A DNA stretch of 64,000 nucleotides from Weeksellaceae bacterium (GCA_022013695.1 JAKLPS010000004.1:62001-126000); one strand, 5' to 3'; positions 24,726-33,643 are shown, counted from the stretch's first letter. The notes: generated from the letters alone by a model not told the origin. Translations and numbers: made by a program.

Positions 24726-26730
24726 TAATTTCGTCAATCATTTTCTTGCTTCTCTCGTCTAGCCGCGATCTTATAGGGATGAAAAAACGAAATGGATTTT
24801 TGAAGAAATATCTGAAAATCTCTTTGAAAATCTCTCCTGCCTCGCTGACCTCGACTTTTCTCGATCGGAATGCCAGCAGCATCGATAGCCCGAAACTTAC
24901 AATAAAATTGAAAAATCCGATCACGAAAACCGTAATGAATGAAATCCAAAAGGTGTAGGAACTGATGACAAAATCTTTACCATAAAGACCTAAGGCAAAA
25001 TTGCCCGCTGCAAAAGTAATGTGCCGAATATCCAAATCCAGACCTAGAAATAGCCCGATAGGTGCAGTCGCGCCAAGAAAAACGCCGAACCAGAAATTGG
25101 AAACAATCCCCGCCCAATTTTTTGCATAATAAATGGAAAGTCTCTTGGCAAAACGCTGCCCGAAAAAAGAGTTGATAAACGGATTTTTGGCAATTCTTTT
25201 TGGAATCTGGAAAAAAACCGCATTGTTGCTGATATTACCAGAAATAACGCCGGAAATAAAAAGAAATACCCCAGCGATGGAGGCGTGCAAAATAGCCTTG
25301 GACTGAAACGGATCCAAATCGTGCAGTAATTTCGTCGATTTGTCGAAGGCAAAATTCTGCTTAAACAGAATTTCTAAGCCATAAATAATGATGAGCGACA
25401 CCGGAAATGACAACAAAACATTGCCAACAAAAGCAATGAACTGCGACCGGAATAATTGAGAAACGACGTGCGCAAACTCGATATAAGTATTTCTGCCATT
25501 TCCCTCGGACAGCACTTTAGCCATTGTAGCGGCCGTCATCGCGGGTTGTTTGGTGGCGAGCGTAAAATTCATCAGATAGATCATCACAAATCCCATTGCG
25601 TAATTCATAGAAAACAAAAATGCGTGTGCAAAATCGCTGGTGGGAATATAGCTGTACAGCATCTTCAAAATACAAAGCGCCCCTACAACAACGCCGCCGC
25701 CAGAGGCTTTCCAAAACATTCTCATGTAGGACTTGAAGGTAGAAGTGATGTAATGCGTTCCCGTTTCTGCCGTGTGATTGGTAATGAGGTGCGACATCAG
25801 GCGGGTGCTGTCGGACACCAGATCGCGAATGTTGTTTTTGTGGGATTTGTACTTTAAAATGTTAAAGAATAACTGCTTGGAATTGATCAGATAATCCTTT
25901 TCATCATCTATGACGAACAGTTTGATGATGTCGTACATCCTATTGAGCTGCTGCCGAATCTTGAGTAGTGATTGGTTGGTCTTGCTGGAAATCCCGTATT
26001 TGGATGAATTGCTGAAGGCAATATCCACAAATTCCAAACATTGATCCATATAAATTTTCGTTTGCTTATACAGCTCATCATTCGAGGAAAATTGGAAGTC
26101 CGGCTGTTCATTAAATTGGCCATTGATCGTATCCAATTCATTTTGAAGTGCCAAAAAAGGATTGTCAAAATTGCGATATTCGGGAGCCATTTTTACCACG
26201 TCCACATCCAAAACATTTCCGATGACGCGCCAGGCCAAGATGTTGAGTGAAAATAAAAGTTCTTTTTTGACGTGGGGATTTCTGATAAACTTATCGATCT
26301 GCAAGAGCTGAAAAAGCTCGTCCATCTTATTTTCCGGCGAATTCTGAAAAAACTCCAGATCTTTCTTCGGGGTTACCAGAACGTTGTCTACGAGGTACCA
26401 TATGGTGTTTTCATTTTCAATGGGCGGCAGAACTTTGTTCAGAAGTCTCTTTTTAAACTCGGGAAAAAAGGCATTTTCGGAGAGGATATCGGCCTCCGTC
26501 AGCGACAGGTTGAAGGGTTTATCCTTGAAAATATTGTTGATATAAAAAATCAGATTCTGCGTGATGCGATCGTTATCTTTGAGATAGGCGGTAAAAACGT
26601 CCAAATCCTCTTTTTTGAGACTTGTGATGATCTCGGATAATGGCTGCAAAGACAAAGTCTCATTTCGCTCGCCGAAATAATTCTTTAGAATAATGCTGAA
26701 ACTGTTTTTTTTCTTAAATCTAATGGCCAT
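24703..26730 (-). CDS. Gcr-type 'site-specific recombinase' family membrane protein
   Basis: A 675-residue protein resembling the family named site-specific recombinase Gcr after a gonococcal gene. The first 340 residues are soluble and helical; the second half has six to seven strong transmembrane segments (for example FIAFVGNVLLSFPVSLIIIY and AILHASIAGVFLFISGVISG) and a conserved polar stretch GNISNNAVFFQIPKRIAKNP. No tyrosine or serine recombinase catalytic motif can be seen, so the historical name is doubtful and a transport or envelope role is at least as likely. It lies just before mtgA (16 nt from that stop) and is convergent with the DUF721 gene. Confidence 0.75.
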   Translation of the reverse strand: MAIRFKKKNSFSIILKNYFGERNETLSLQPLSEIITSLKKEDLDVFTAYLKDNDRITQNLIFYINNIFKDKPFNLSLTEADILSENAFFPEFKKRLLNKVLPPIENENTIWYLVDNVLVTPKKDLEFFQNSPENKMDELFQLLQIDKFIRNPHVKKELLFSLNILAWRVIGNVLDVDVVKMAPEYRNFDNPFLALQNELDTINGQFNEQPDFQFSSNDELYKQTKIYMDQCLEFVDIAFSNSSKYGISSKTNQSLLKIRQQLNRMYDIIKLFVIDDEKDYLINSKQLFFNILKYKSHKNNIRDLVSDSTRLMSHLITNHTAETGTHYITSTFKSYMRMFWKASGGGVVVGALCILKMLYSYIPTSDFAHAFLFSMNYAMGFVMIYLMNFTLATKQPAMTAATMAKVLSEGNGRNTYIEFAHVVSQLFRSQFIAFVGNVLLSFPVSLIIIYGLEILFKQNFAFDKSTKLLHDLDPFQSKAILHASIAGVFLFISGVISGNISNNAVFFQIPKRIAKNPFINSFFGQRFAKRLSIYYAKNWAGIVSNFWFGVFLGATAPIGLFLGLDLDIRHITFAAGNFALGLYGKDFVISSYTFWISFITVFVIGFFNFIVSFGLSMLLAFRSRKVEVSEAGEIFKEIFRYFFKNPFRFFIPIRSRLDERSKKMIDEITTKSTDH

Positions 26731-26746
26731 CTTGTCGCAAAAGTAA

Positions 26747-27394
26747 TCATTTCAGAACAATATTATTCATTTGTCGCAAGATCCAACTGTGTTTTTTGCG
26801 AAGATAAGCACTTGGATTTTTCGGATCGTATTTTTTGGGATTAGGCAATATCGCAGCAATCCAGGCGGCTTCGCTTTTTGTAAGATCTTTCGCAGGTTTG
26901 TGATAATAATATTGGGAAGCGGCCTCGATGCCGAAGACGCCCTGCCCCATTTCGATCACGTTCAGATAGCGTTCCAGAATCACATCCTTGCCCCACACTT
27001 TTTCTATAATGAATGTATAGACGGCTTCTAGACCTTTGCGGATCCAACTTCGGCCTTGCCAAAGAAAGACATTTTTCGCGGTCTGCTGCGAGATTGTACT
27101 GCCGCCGCGGACAACTTTCCCTTTTTTATCATTTTTTTTCATCGCTTTCTCGATGGCTTTGTAATCAAAACCATTGTGCTGGAAAAATGCCTGATCTTCT
27201 GACGCAATGACGGCTTTCTTTATGCTGCTCCCCATCTCGTCCGAAGAAATGTAATCGCGATGCAATTTCCCATATTTCAAAGCGCTTCCAAGTTGCGTCC
27301 AGGTCACAGGAGGATTAAAAAAAATGCCAAGCACGATAAAAAGTATGTTGGCAATGACCAGAATAAAAATCAAACTTTTGATAAACTTCCACAT
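26747..27394 (-). CDS. mtgA: Monofunctional peptidoglycan glycosyltransferase
   Basis: A 215-residue GT51 enzyme: one N-terminal transmembrane segment (about 6-27), catalytic Glu in ASEDQAFFQHNGFD (residues about 65-78), then GGSTISQQTAKNVFL and the RKGLEAVYT and ERYLNVIEMGQGVFGIEAAS blocks. There is no transpeptidase domain, so it only polymerises lipid II into glycan strands. It is upstream of and probably cotranscribed with the gcr-like membrane protein gene. Confidence 0.96.
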   Translation of the reverse strand: MWKFIKSLIFILVIANILFIVLGIFFNPPVTWTQLGSALKYGKLHRDYISSDEMGSSIKKAVIASEDQAFFQHNGFDYKAIEKAMKKNDKKGKVVRGGSTISQQTAKNVFLWQGRSWIRKGLEAVYTFIIEKVWGKDVILERYLNVIEMGQGVFGIEAASQYYYHKPAKDLTKSEAAWIAAILPNPKKYDPKNPSAYLRKKHSWILRQMNNIVLK

Positions 27395-27486
27395 ATGGCA
27401 AAAACTTTAAGCGAAAATAGCACAAAAAAATTTTATTGTAGATGATTTTGCAGCAGAAAAGATAAGAATTATAGATAAAACAAAAA

Positions 27487-27508
27487 ACTCACAATTGGAA
27501 TTGTGAGT
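27487..27508 (-). terminator. Intrinsic terminator of the Ser-Pro-Arg tRNA transcript
   Basis: Ten-base-pair perfect stem (ACTCACAATT/AATTGTGAGT) with a 2-nt loop followed by six T (27482-27487) on the minus strand, 4 nt beyond the last tRNA. Confidence 0.9.
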
Positions 27509-27512
27509 CAAG

Positions 27513-27586
27513 TGAGCGCGTCAGGATTCGAACCTGAGACCGTCTGCTTAGAAGGCAGATGCTCTATCCAGCTGAGCTACGCACCC
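27513..27586 (-). tRNA. tRNA-Arg (TCT)
   Basis: A 74-nt cloverleaf; acceptor GGGTGCG/CGCGCTC with two wobble pairs, anticodon loop CTTCTAA, T-arm TCAGG-TTCGAAT-CCTGA, discriminator A. CCA is not encoded. Last of three tRNAs in one transcript. Confidence 0.97.
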
Positions 27587-27631
27587 GAAGGCGGCAAAAT
27601 AAAAAATTTCCGGAGGAAAATATTCAAAAAG

Positions 27632-27706
27632 TCGGGGCGGCAGGATTCGAACCTGCGACCTCCTGGTCCCAAACCAGGCGCGATGACCGGACTACGCTAC
27701 GCCCCG
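27632..27706 (-). tRNA. tRNA-Pro (TGG)
   Basis: A 75-nt cloverleaf with acceptor CGGGGCG/CGCCCCG (C1-G72, as usual for tRNA-Pro), anticodon loop TTTGGGA and T-arm GCAGG-TTCGAAT-CCTGC. CCA is not encoded. Confidence 0.97.
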
Positions 27707-27725
27707 AGTAAGCCTTCTGTAGTTG

Positions 27726-27812
27726 CGGAGAGTAAGGGATTCGAACCCTTGGTACCGTTTCCAGTACGCATGTTTAGCAAACATGTCCTTTCGGCCTCTC
27801 AGGCAACTCTCC
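27726..27812 (-). tRNA. tRNA-Ser (GCT)
   Basis: An 87-nt class II tRNA with a long variable arm (CGTACTGGAAACGGTACC region), anticodon loop TTGCTAA, acceptor GGAGAGT/ACTCTCC and discriminator G as for serine tRNAs. CCA is not encoded. Confidence 0.97.
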
Positions 27813-27853
27813 TTGCAATAGTTCAGAGATGGGTTATTGCTCAATTGCGAGTG

Positions 27854-27884
27854 CAAATATAAGAGAGTTTACTATATCCGCCAA
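27854..27884 (-). promoter_or_regulatory. Promoter of the tRNA-Ser-Pro-Arg cluster
   Basis: On the minus strand TTG (27882-27884), a 20-nt spacer and TATATTTG (27854-27861) match the Bacteroidota vegetative promoter, about 40 nt before the first tRNA. Confidence 0.8.
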
Positions 27885-27946
27885 AAGTTTTTATTCTTTT
27901 TTTTTCATATTTTTGAATCATAATTCAAACCTTAAAAAAGCCTACA

Positions 27947-28954
27947 ATGCGTAATTCGTTATATCTCACGACCTTAGGATTAATCATAATTTCTTGCGGA
28001 TCGCAACAAAAAACTATGCAACGCAAAACAGCCGCCGGGAACACCCTCCCGAAGCCTGCAGTACAAGTAAAAAAGCCTGAAATCAAACAGGATGACGGCG
28101 AATATTACAGAGTCAATATTGCGGATATTACCAAAAATGATAATACCGTAAGCTATGGCTCGATTGTGAGCGCAAATCCGGCGGGATACAAAGTAACAAA
28201 GACCTACTTCCCTTCTATCGGGCAAAATTTCCGCCAGAGATACATTATAATTCACTACACTGCTCTGGACGATGACAAATCTATTTCCACCCTCACGCAG
28301 CAGTCGGTAAGCGCGCATTACCTCGTGAATAGCTTGCCCGATAAAGAAATCTACCAGTTGGTGGACGAGAATAAAAGGGCTTACCACGCCGGCATCAGTT
28401 TCTGGAGAAGAGATCAGCAACTGAATGACACTTCTATCGGAATCGAAGTAGTGAATAGTGGCTATAAAGTGGACTCTACCGGCTACAGGATTTTCGCGCC
28501 TTACCCGGAAGATCAGATCAAGAAAGTCGCGGCTTTGGTAAAAGATCTTGTGACGCGATACAACATTCCAGCGACAAACGTTCTTGGGCATTCGGACATC
28601 GCACCAACGAGGAAGCAGGATCCGGGACCACTTTTCCCGTGGAAGAGATTGTATGACGAATATCAGATCGGGATGTGGTACGACGACACGGCGAAACAGA
28701 CTTTCCTCAATCAAATCTTAACGACGAACGATATTACATTCCAATACAACAATCCGGAATTTGTTTTCAGAGTTCAGCAACAATTGGTTCAGTTTGGCTA
28801 TGCAACGCCGGTGAGTGGCGTTTGGGACAAAGCTACGAAGCAAACGATTGAAGCGTTCCAATTCCACTTCAGACCGACGAATTATAGTGGGATTATGGAT
28901 GCGGAGACGTTAGCGATTTTGCAGGCTTTGATTCAGAAGTATCCGCAGAAGTAA
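27947..28954 (+). CDS. N-acetylmuramoyl-L-alanine amidase, lipoprotein
   Basis: A 335-residue lipoprotein: the signal ends in a lipobox with Cys17 (IIISC-GSQQ). An Amidase_2 domain (about 95-235) has the zinc ligands in YIIIHYTAL and GHSDIAPTRKQDPGPLFPW, and the AYHAG motif. A C-terminal PG_binding_1 domain (about 270-330: VQQQLVQFGYATPVSGVWD) anchors it to the cell wall. It cleaves the bond between N-acetylmuramic acid and the stem peptide, in recycling or remodelling. It is a single gene facing away from the tRNA cluster. Confidence 0.95.
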   Translation: MRNSLYLTTLGLIIISCGSQQKTMQRKTAAGNTLPKPAVQVKKPEIKQDDGEYYRVNIADITKNDNTVSYGSIVSANPAGYKVTKTYFPSIGQNFRQRYIIIHYTALDDDKSISTLTQQSVSAHYLVNSLPDKEIYQLVDENKRAYHAGISFWRRDQQLNDTSIGIEVVNSGYKVDSTGYRIFAPYPEDQIKKVAALVKDLVTRYNIPATNVLGHSDIAPTRKQDPGPLFPWKRLYDEYQIGMWYDDTAKQTFLNQILTTNDITFQYNNPEFVFRVQQQLVQFGYATPVSGVWDKATKQTIEAFQFHFRPTNYSGIMDAETLAILQALIQKYPQK

Positions 28955-28967
28955 TTGATACCTTCTA

Positions 28968-29520
28968 ATGAAAGCAGTAAGAAACATTTTATTTATTTTG
29001 ATTTTAATCAATTGCTCAAATAAAACTTTCAGTCAAATGAAATATTTTGAAACAATTAATTTTAAGAATTTAGGAGATGAGTTTATCACTAAGACAATTG
29101 TAATTAATCATAACAATATTAGATTTAAATTTTGATAGTAAAAAGCCATCTGACAATGAAATTGAGACATTAAATACTTTTCTCTCTCAATTAGAAAACA
29201 TTACTCAACAAAACGAAATTAGAATTAAAAAGGATTTTAAGAGTAAGGAAGAAAATACTGTCAGAGAATACATTTCTCATCATTTGAATGAAATTCCAAA
29301 AAATGAACTGAAGATATTGATTGATGCAAATGATAAAACTAAAAGTGACGAACAAAAATTATTTGAAAAAGTAAAACTTATACGAGTTGGTATTTTTCCA
29401 CAAGACAATCCTTATTATGGTGTTTTCGACTACAGCATTGGAGTCAATTATACACAATATCTGATTTCAATCCAAGTGGATAAAACTGGAAAAATCATTG
29501 ATATAACAATGGAAAGTTAA
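28968..29520 (+). pseudogene. DUF2004-like secreted protein gene, frameshifted
   Basis: From the ATG at 28968 the product begins with a signal/lipoprotein-like leader (LILINCSNKTFSQ) followed by MKYFETINFKNLGDEF, then meets a stop at codon 57 after ..NIRFKF. One extra T in the run 29130-29133 explains it: skipping it restores DSKKPSDNEIETLNTFLSQL.. and an open frame through YYGVFDYSIGVNYTQYLISI to the TAA at 29518-29520, giving a full-length protein of about 183 residues resembling DUF2004. The sequence is more AT-rich than its neighbours. Sequencing error in the T run is an alternative to true decay. No function is known. Confidence 0.78.
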
Positions 29521-29590
29521 TTTTAAAATAAAACCCTCGAACAATGATTCCGAGGTTTATTTTTATGACTATGGTTGACTTTACACTTAA

Positions 29591-29656
29591 CGCCGCAGCC
29601 CGACTTGAGTGAAGCTCTTTTTCTTATTTCAAGAAAAAAGCGGGAACGGAAGGCGG
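29591..29656. repeat. Composite hairpin element (REP-like)
   Basis: A nested palindrome: GCTCTTTTTCTT pairs with AAGAAAAAAGC around a short ATTTC loop, flanked by CCCG../..CGGG and CGCC../..GGCG arms (the GCAGCCCGACTTGAGTGAAGC and GCGGGAACGGAAGGCGG sides; each side is interrupted). From memory similar CCCGACTTGAGTG..GCGGGAACGG elements recur in flavobacterial genomes; only one copy was seen here. It sits exactly between two damaged genes. Confidence 0.6.
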
Positions 29657-29680
29657 ATTAAGCTGCCCAAATAATTATAA

Positions 29681-29941
29681 TTACTTACTCAACAACAAAG
29701 AAACCCACTCTTCTCTCTGAATCTTCTTCTCGAGCTTCAGATTTTGTTCCGTGCAGACTTCCAGAATATCGTCCACATCGAAGAAGCAAAGTCCGGACAA
29801 CAGTAGTTTTCCGCCGTCTTCCAAAACGGAAAAGTAAGTTGGGATGTCAGAAATCAAAATATTTCTGTTGATGTTTGCCAAGATGATTTCGAATTTTTCT
29901 TTGCCACGTCTCACCCATTTGCGAACTATCGCCGAATCCAA
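29681..29941 (-). pseudogene. 3' fragment of a PrmA-like (ribosomal protein L11) methyltransferase gene
   Basis: An 86-residue frame that corresponds only to the C-terminal quarter of PrmA: FEIILANINRNILISDIPTY matches the conserved ANINRN motif and strand, GGKLLLSGL is the next SAM-fold strand, and EWVSLLLSK is the usual end. The frame starts at a TTG and its upstream extension (about nine codons to a stop) is not PrmA-like, so the SAM-binding front half is missing. It is a remnant left by duplication or rearrangement; a complete prmA is expected elsewhere in the genome. Confidence 0.72.
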
Positions 29942-30040
29942 GCCAAATTCTTGTGATTCCTATTTTATTGTGAGATGATAATCAAGAATCTTATCTCCAC
30001 ATCTCTTCTTAAATTTTAAACTATATTTTGATTGTCCCCT

Positions 30041-30079
30041 AAAAAATGCCCCTAAAAAGTGTCTAACTTTTTAGGGGCA
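30041..30079 (-). terminator. Strong terminator after the P-domain T9SS protein gene
   Basis: A 13-bp perfect stem (30047-30059 with 30067-30079; TGCCCCTAAAAAG arm) and 7-nt loop, followed on the minus strand by six T (30041-30046). A second CCCCTAAAAA block at 30036-30045 repeats one arm. Confidence 0.88.
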
Positions 30080-30114
30080 GTCCAAGGCGGTTTTGTTTCT
30101 TATAAAAACTACTT

Positions 30115-30975
30115 TTAATTTTTAATAAGTTTGATGGTCATCAATTTTTCGCCATTGACGGTTGGTGTCAAAATGTAGATTCCTGAACTCCAAGTTTGGG
30201 TTGGGATTGCCAATTCACCATTGGCAGTTTTAGTAGTGGACTGTTGATACGAGTACACCTTCTTGCCGTCCATAGAGTAAATATCAAATTTTACATCCTT
30301 TGCGGCAGTGTTCAGTTTAAGCTTCAATGCTTCTTTGATTGGGTTTTGCAAAACCGTAAGCGCCGGCGTGCTGATGATGGAGGTGTTAACGCCTAAGAAT
30401 GTCCCCTCATCAAAGACCACTTGCCAGTTATTTAAAGTTCCAGTGTCTCCTACTGCTGCATCAATCAATTTAAGAGACCAATCTCCATTTACGGCCAGAC
30501 CTGTAAACATTGTAGTCAAATTAGCAGCTGTATAGGCTGTTGGATTAGTAATGGCAAGAGCCGTGGGCAGATAAGTTCCGGCCGGCACATTTGCATTGGT
30601 ACCAATTCCAGTAACGCTGATAGTTGATGTAGCAGCAGAATTAAAGCCAATGGTGACACCTGCCCCAAAATTAGCACTGGATCCTATACCGGCAGCCGTT
30701 GTACTTCCTAATCTTTTGATCAAAGCTATTGCGCCTGTAGTAGCGCCGCCAGGAACCACCAAACCGACGATGACATCGCCACACCAAGTGTGTGTAAGAT
30801 CCATCTTAATCGTAACTTTCGAAGGGTCATTGATTGTCTTTACCAAGCTAACGGGGATGGTAGTTGTAACGCCTGCAGGCGTATTGTCGGGAATAGCAGT
30901 CGAACCTGTACTGCTATAAGTTTGAGCGCCTAAAGCACTGGATAACAAAATTGAAAAAAATAGATTTTTGTTCAT
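30115..30975 (-). CDS. Secreted protein with P-domain and type IX sorting tail
   Basis: A 286-residue exported protein. Signal peptide at 1-17; residues about 20-195 form a proprotein-convertase P-domain (VTIKMDLTHTWCGDVIVGLVVPGG.. and ..GDWSLKLIDAAVGDTGTLNNWQVVF are its hallmark strands); the last 75 residues are a type A T9SS C-terminal domain (FDIYSMDGKKVYSYQQS.. and ..SGIYILTPTVNGEKLMTIKLIKN). It would cross the outer membrane by the type IX system and be released or surface-attached. No protease domain is present, so it is a P-domain-only secretome member of unknown target. Its body is T/A/G-rich. Confidence 0.93.
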   Translation of the reverse strand: MNKNLFFSILLSSALGAQTYSSTGSTAIPDNTPAGVTTTIPVSLVKTINDPSKVTIKMDLTHTWCGDVIVGLVVPGGATTGAIALIKRLGSTTAAGIGSSANFGAGVTIGFNSAATSTISVTGIGTNANVPAGTYLPTALAITNPTAYTAANLTTMFTGLAVNGDWSLKLIDAAVGDTGTLNNWQVVFDEGTFLGVNTSIISTPALTVLQNPIKEALKLKLNTAAKDVKFDIYSMDGKKVYSYQQSTTKTANGELAIPTQTWSSGIYILTPTVNGEKLMTIKLIKN

Positions 30976-31001
30976 AATATATATTTTAAAAAGTTAATGC
31001 T

Positions 31002-31009
31002 CAAATATA
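31002..31009 (-). promoter_or_regulatory. Possible -7 box of the P-domain protein gene
   Basis: TATATTTG on the minus strand, 27 nt before the start codon; an AT-rich -33 region is present but has no clear TTG. The rest of the spacer to galT (to 31242) shows only AT-rich DNA. Confidence 0.5.
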
Positions 31010-31242
31010 TAAAATTTAATTTAAAAATAACGATTTATTTAACACATGTTAACAAATAATTAATATGAAGTATACTATTCAGATATTATATATTTAAGAA
31101 TAATGCAAAAAATTTAGAATTAACACATATAATTATCCAAAAAGTTTGACGTTTATATTATCCGGATTATATTCACTCACAACTTTTGAGCAAAACAATT
31201 GCAGAAGTGCTGCCCGTAGTTTCTTAAAATACGATATAAAAA

Positions 31243-32292
31243 CTACTTATTTTTATAGTGTATTAATGACAGTTGCTTAAGTATTGCTGAGCTTTGCTCT
31301 GGCGTGATGTCGCGCTGCGGCTCTGCAAGCATTTCGTAGCCCACCATAAATTTTTTCACTTCGGCGTTGCGCAATAGAGGCGGATAGAAATGCATATGAA
31401 AATGCCATTCGTGATGCGCTTTTCCGTCTGTGGGCGACTGGTGAATGCCCGCAGAATATGGAAAAGAGGTTTCAAAAAGATTATCGTATTTGGTTGTCAA
31501 ATCCTTCATGATCGATGCGAGAGAAATCTTTTCGGATTCTGAAAACTGAAGAATATTTTCGGCTTTTCTCTTGCTGATAATCATCGTCTCGTACGGCCAA
31601 ACTGCCCAAAACGGCACCAGCGCAACAAAATCCATATTTTCCAGAACTACTCGTTCTTGGCTTTCCAATTCCACCTCAAGATAATCTTCTAAAAGCGTCT
31701 TTTTGTTTTTTTTGTAATAGTGCTGCAGATTTTCCTGAGTTCTCAAAACCTGCGAAGGAATCGACGACTGAGCCCAAATCTGCCCGTGTGGATGAGGATT
31801 GCTACAACCCATTACACTTCCTTTGTTTTCGAATATCTGAACATGATTGATGTATTCTTCCGCTCCTAATTCTTGATATTCGCTTTGCCAAACGTCCACC
31901 AGCTTTTTAATATCGAGGACGTCCATTGCCGGCAAAGTAAGGCTGTGATTTTCCGAAAAACAAATGACTCGGTTGATCCCTCGTTCTGGTTTTAAATATA
32001 AAAAATCCGAATTTGCTTCCTCAATCTCAACATCGTCTTTCATCAAAGAGCCAAAATCGTTATCAAAAACATAGACGCCCTTGTAATCGGGATTTCGATC
32101 ACCATTCGCTCGCAGATTTCCGGAACATAAGTAGCAAGTCGGGTCATAAGTCGGTCGACTGTCTTCGGCCACTTTCTCGGTCTGCCCTTGCCACGGGCGC
32201 TTGGCCCTCTGCGGAGACACCAAGAGCCACTCGCCCAGCAACGGATTGTACCTTCTATGAGGATGTTTTGTCGGGTTAAATGCGCATTTCAT
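31243..32292 (-). CDS. galT: Galactose-1-phosphate uridylyltransferase
   Basis: About 349 residues. The start at the ATG at 32292 gives the usual MKCAFNPTKHPHRRYNPL opening; an ATG eight codons upstream also exists. The active-site HPH motif is in SNPHPHGQIWAQ, and zinc-site cysteines occur in CYLCSG near the N-terminus. It swaps UMP between UDP-glucose and galactose-1-phosphate in the Leloir pathway. It overlaps the 3' end of galK by 17 nt, so the two are coupled. galE and galM are not in the window. Confidence 0.96.
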   Translation of the reverse strand: MKCAFNPTKHPHRRYNPLLGEWLLVSPQRAKRPWQGQTEKVAEDSRPTYDPTCYLCSGNLRANGDRNPDYKGVYVFDNDFGSLMKDDVEIEEANSDFLYLKPERGINRVICFSENHSLTLPAMDVLDIKKLVDVWQSEYQELGAEEYINHVQIFENKGSVMGCSNPHPHGQIWAQSSIPSQVLRTQENLQHYYKKNKKTLLEDYLEVELESQERVVLENMDFVALVPFWAVWPYETMIISKRKAENILQFSESEKISLASIMKDLTTKYDNLFETSFPYSAGIHQSPTDGKAHHEWHFHMHFYPPLLRNAEVKKFMVGYEMLAEPQRDITPEQSSAILKQLSLIHYKNK

Positions 32293-33463
32293 TTTCTCTA
32301 AATTCTTTGATTCCATCAGAAATTTTCACCTTGTATATTTTCATTTGGATATCAAAATTGGACTTGTATATTTCGCTCATCTTTTCCGCCACTGCATCTA
32401 CGTTTTCAGTTTTAATTAGATTGATACTGCATCCGCCAAATCCGCCACCCATCATTCTGGCTCCTAAAACGCCTTCTAACTTTATTGTTTCGGCCACGAG
32501 AAAATCAAGCTCCTCGCAGCTGACTTCAAATTCTTTGGACAAGCCAGAATGCGTATCCAAAAGAAGTTGACCCAAATACTCAACATTTCCTTCTGACAAA
32601 GCTTTTGCAGCATTTTTGACTCGTTCAATTTCCTTAAGAATATAAAGACAACGCTTGTACGACCTCTCTCCCATTTCTGTCCGCACCTCATCCAGCATTG
32701 GAACTGTGAAGTCTCTGAATTTCTTTGTTTCTGGAAATCTTTTCCAAAGTACTTTTTTCCCCGTATCCACGTCTTTTCTTCTATCATTATAGCCAGACGT
32801 GAGGTGCGTGTGCTTCACACAACTGTCGAACAAAACCAAATCGTAGCCATCCAAATTGGCCTCGAAATATTGATGTTCCAGAGAATGGCAGTCCAGCATT
32901 ATTACTTGATGCTCCTTTCCGAACACCGAAGCAAACTGGTCCATAATGCCGCACATCACCCCAACAAATGTGTGCTCGGATTGCTGACCAATGAGTGCGA
33001 GATCCTCTTTGGACAATTTTAGATTGAAAATTTCATTGAGAATGTACGCGAATCCGCATTCCAACGCTGCCGAGGATGACAAACCAGCACCCATCGGAAT
33101 GGTGCTGCTAAAAGCAATTTGCAAGCCTCCGATCTGCTTCCCTCTTTCCTGAACAGCATTGAAAACACCTAGCAAATAATTGACCCACAACTGCGAAACG
33201 GGCGTTTGCTTCCGAGTAACATCAAAGTTGAAGGACTCATTAAAGTCTATCGCAAAAAAACTGCAGGTTTCGGAATCCTCCAGCTTTTTTACAGCAAAGC
33301 AGATGTACTTGTCAATAGCTGCGGGAAGTACGAATCCATCGCTGTAATCCACGTGTTCTCCTATAATATTGATTCGTCCCGGAGCCAGAAATAAATGGTC
33401 CGCTTCTGATTGAAAGGCTGACTGAAAAGCCTCTTTTGTGTGATTGATTAATTGGTCAAGCAT
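32276..33463 (-). CDS. galK: Galactokinase
   Basis: About 395 residues of the GHMP kinase family: galactokinase signature GRINIIGEHVDYSDGFVLP near the N-terminus, the phosphate-binding loop PMGAGLSSSAALE, and the C-terminal MMGGGFGGCSINL motif. The ATG at 33463 (MLDQLINHTKEAF) is preferred over an in-frame TTG at 33475. It phosphorylates galactose at C1 and feeds GalT, whose gene overlaps downstream. A 168-nt spacer separates it from typA. Confidence 0.97.
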   Translation of the reverse strand: MLDQLINHTKEAFQSAFQSEADHLFLAPGRINIIGEHVDYSDGFVLPAAIDKYICFAVKKLEDSETCSFFAIDFNESFNFDVTRKQTPVSQLWVNYLLGVFNAVQERGKQIGGLQIAFSSTIPMGAGLSSSAALECGFAYILNEIFNLKLSKEDLALIGQQSEHTFVGVMCGIMDQFASVFGKEHQVIMLDCHSLEHQYFEANLDGYDLVLFDSCVKHTHLTSGYNDRRKDVDTGKKVLWKRFPETKKFRDFTVPMLDEVRTEMGERSYKRCLYILKEIERVKNAAKALSEGNVEYLGQLLLDTHSGLSKEFEVSCEELDFLVAETIKLEGVLGARMMGGGFGGCSINLIKTENVDAVAEKMSEIYKSNFDIQMKIYKVKISDGIKEFRENEMRI

Positions 33464-33643
33464 TGGTGGTTGCAATTTATGATTTTTTTTGAGAGATGTG
33501 TCATCGAAAGTTTTTACCGCACGACAGTCGAAAAAGAATTTTGATTCTATCTCAGTTCTACAGATTTACAAGCTGCATCTTTCCGACTTTAAAACTAAAA
33601 AAATCCTGACGGAAGAAGACTTTAAAATTTATCTGAATTTGGA

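Noticed and set aside
28968-30975. Integrated phage or transposon
   Set aside because: Despite damaged genes and a hairpin, no transposase, integrase, terminal inverted repeats or phage genes are present.
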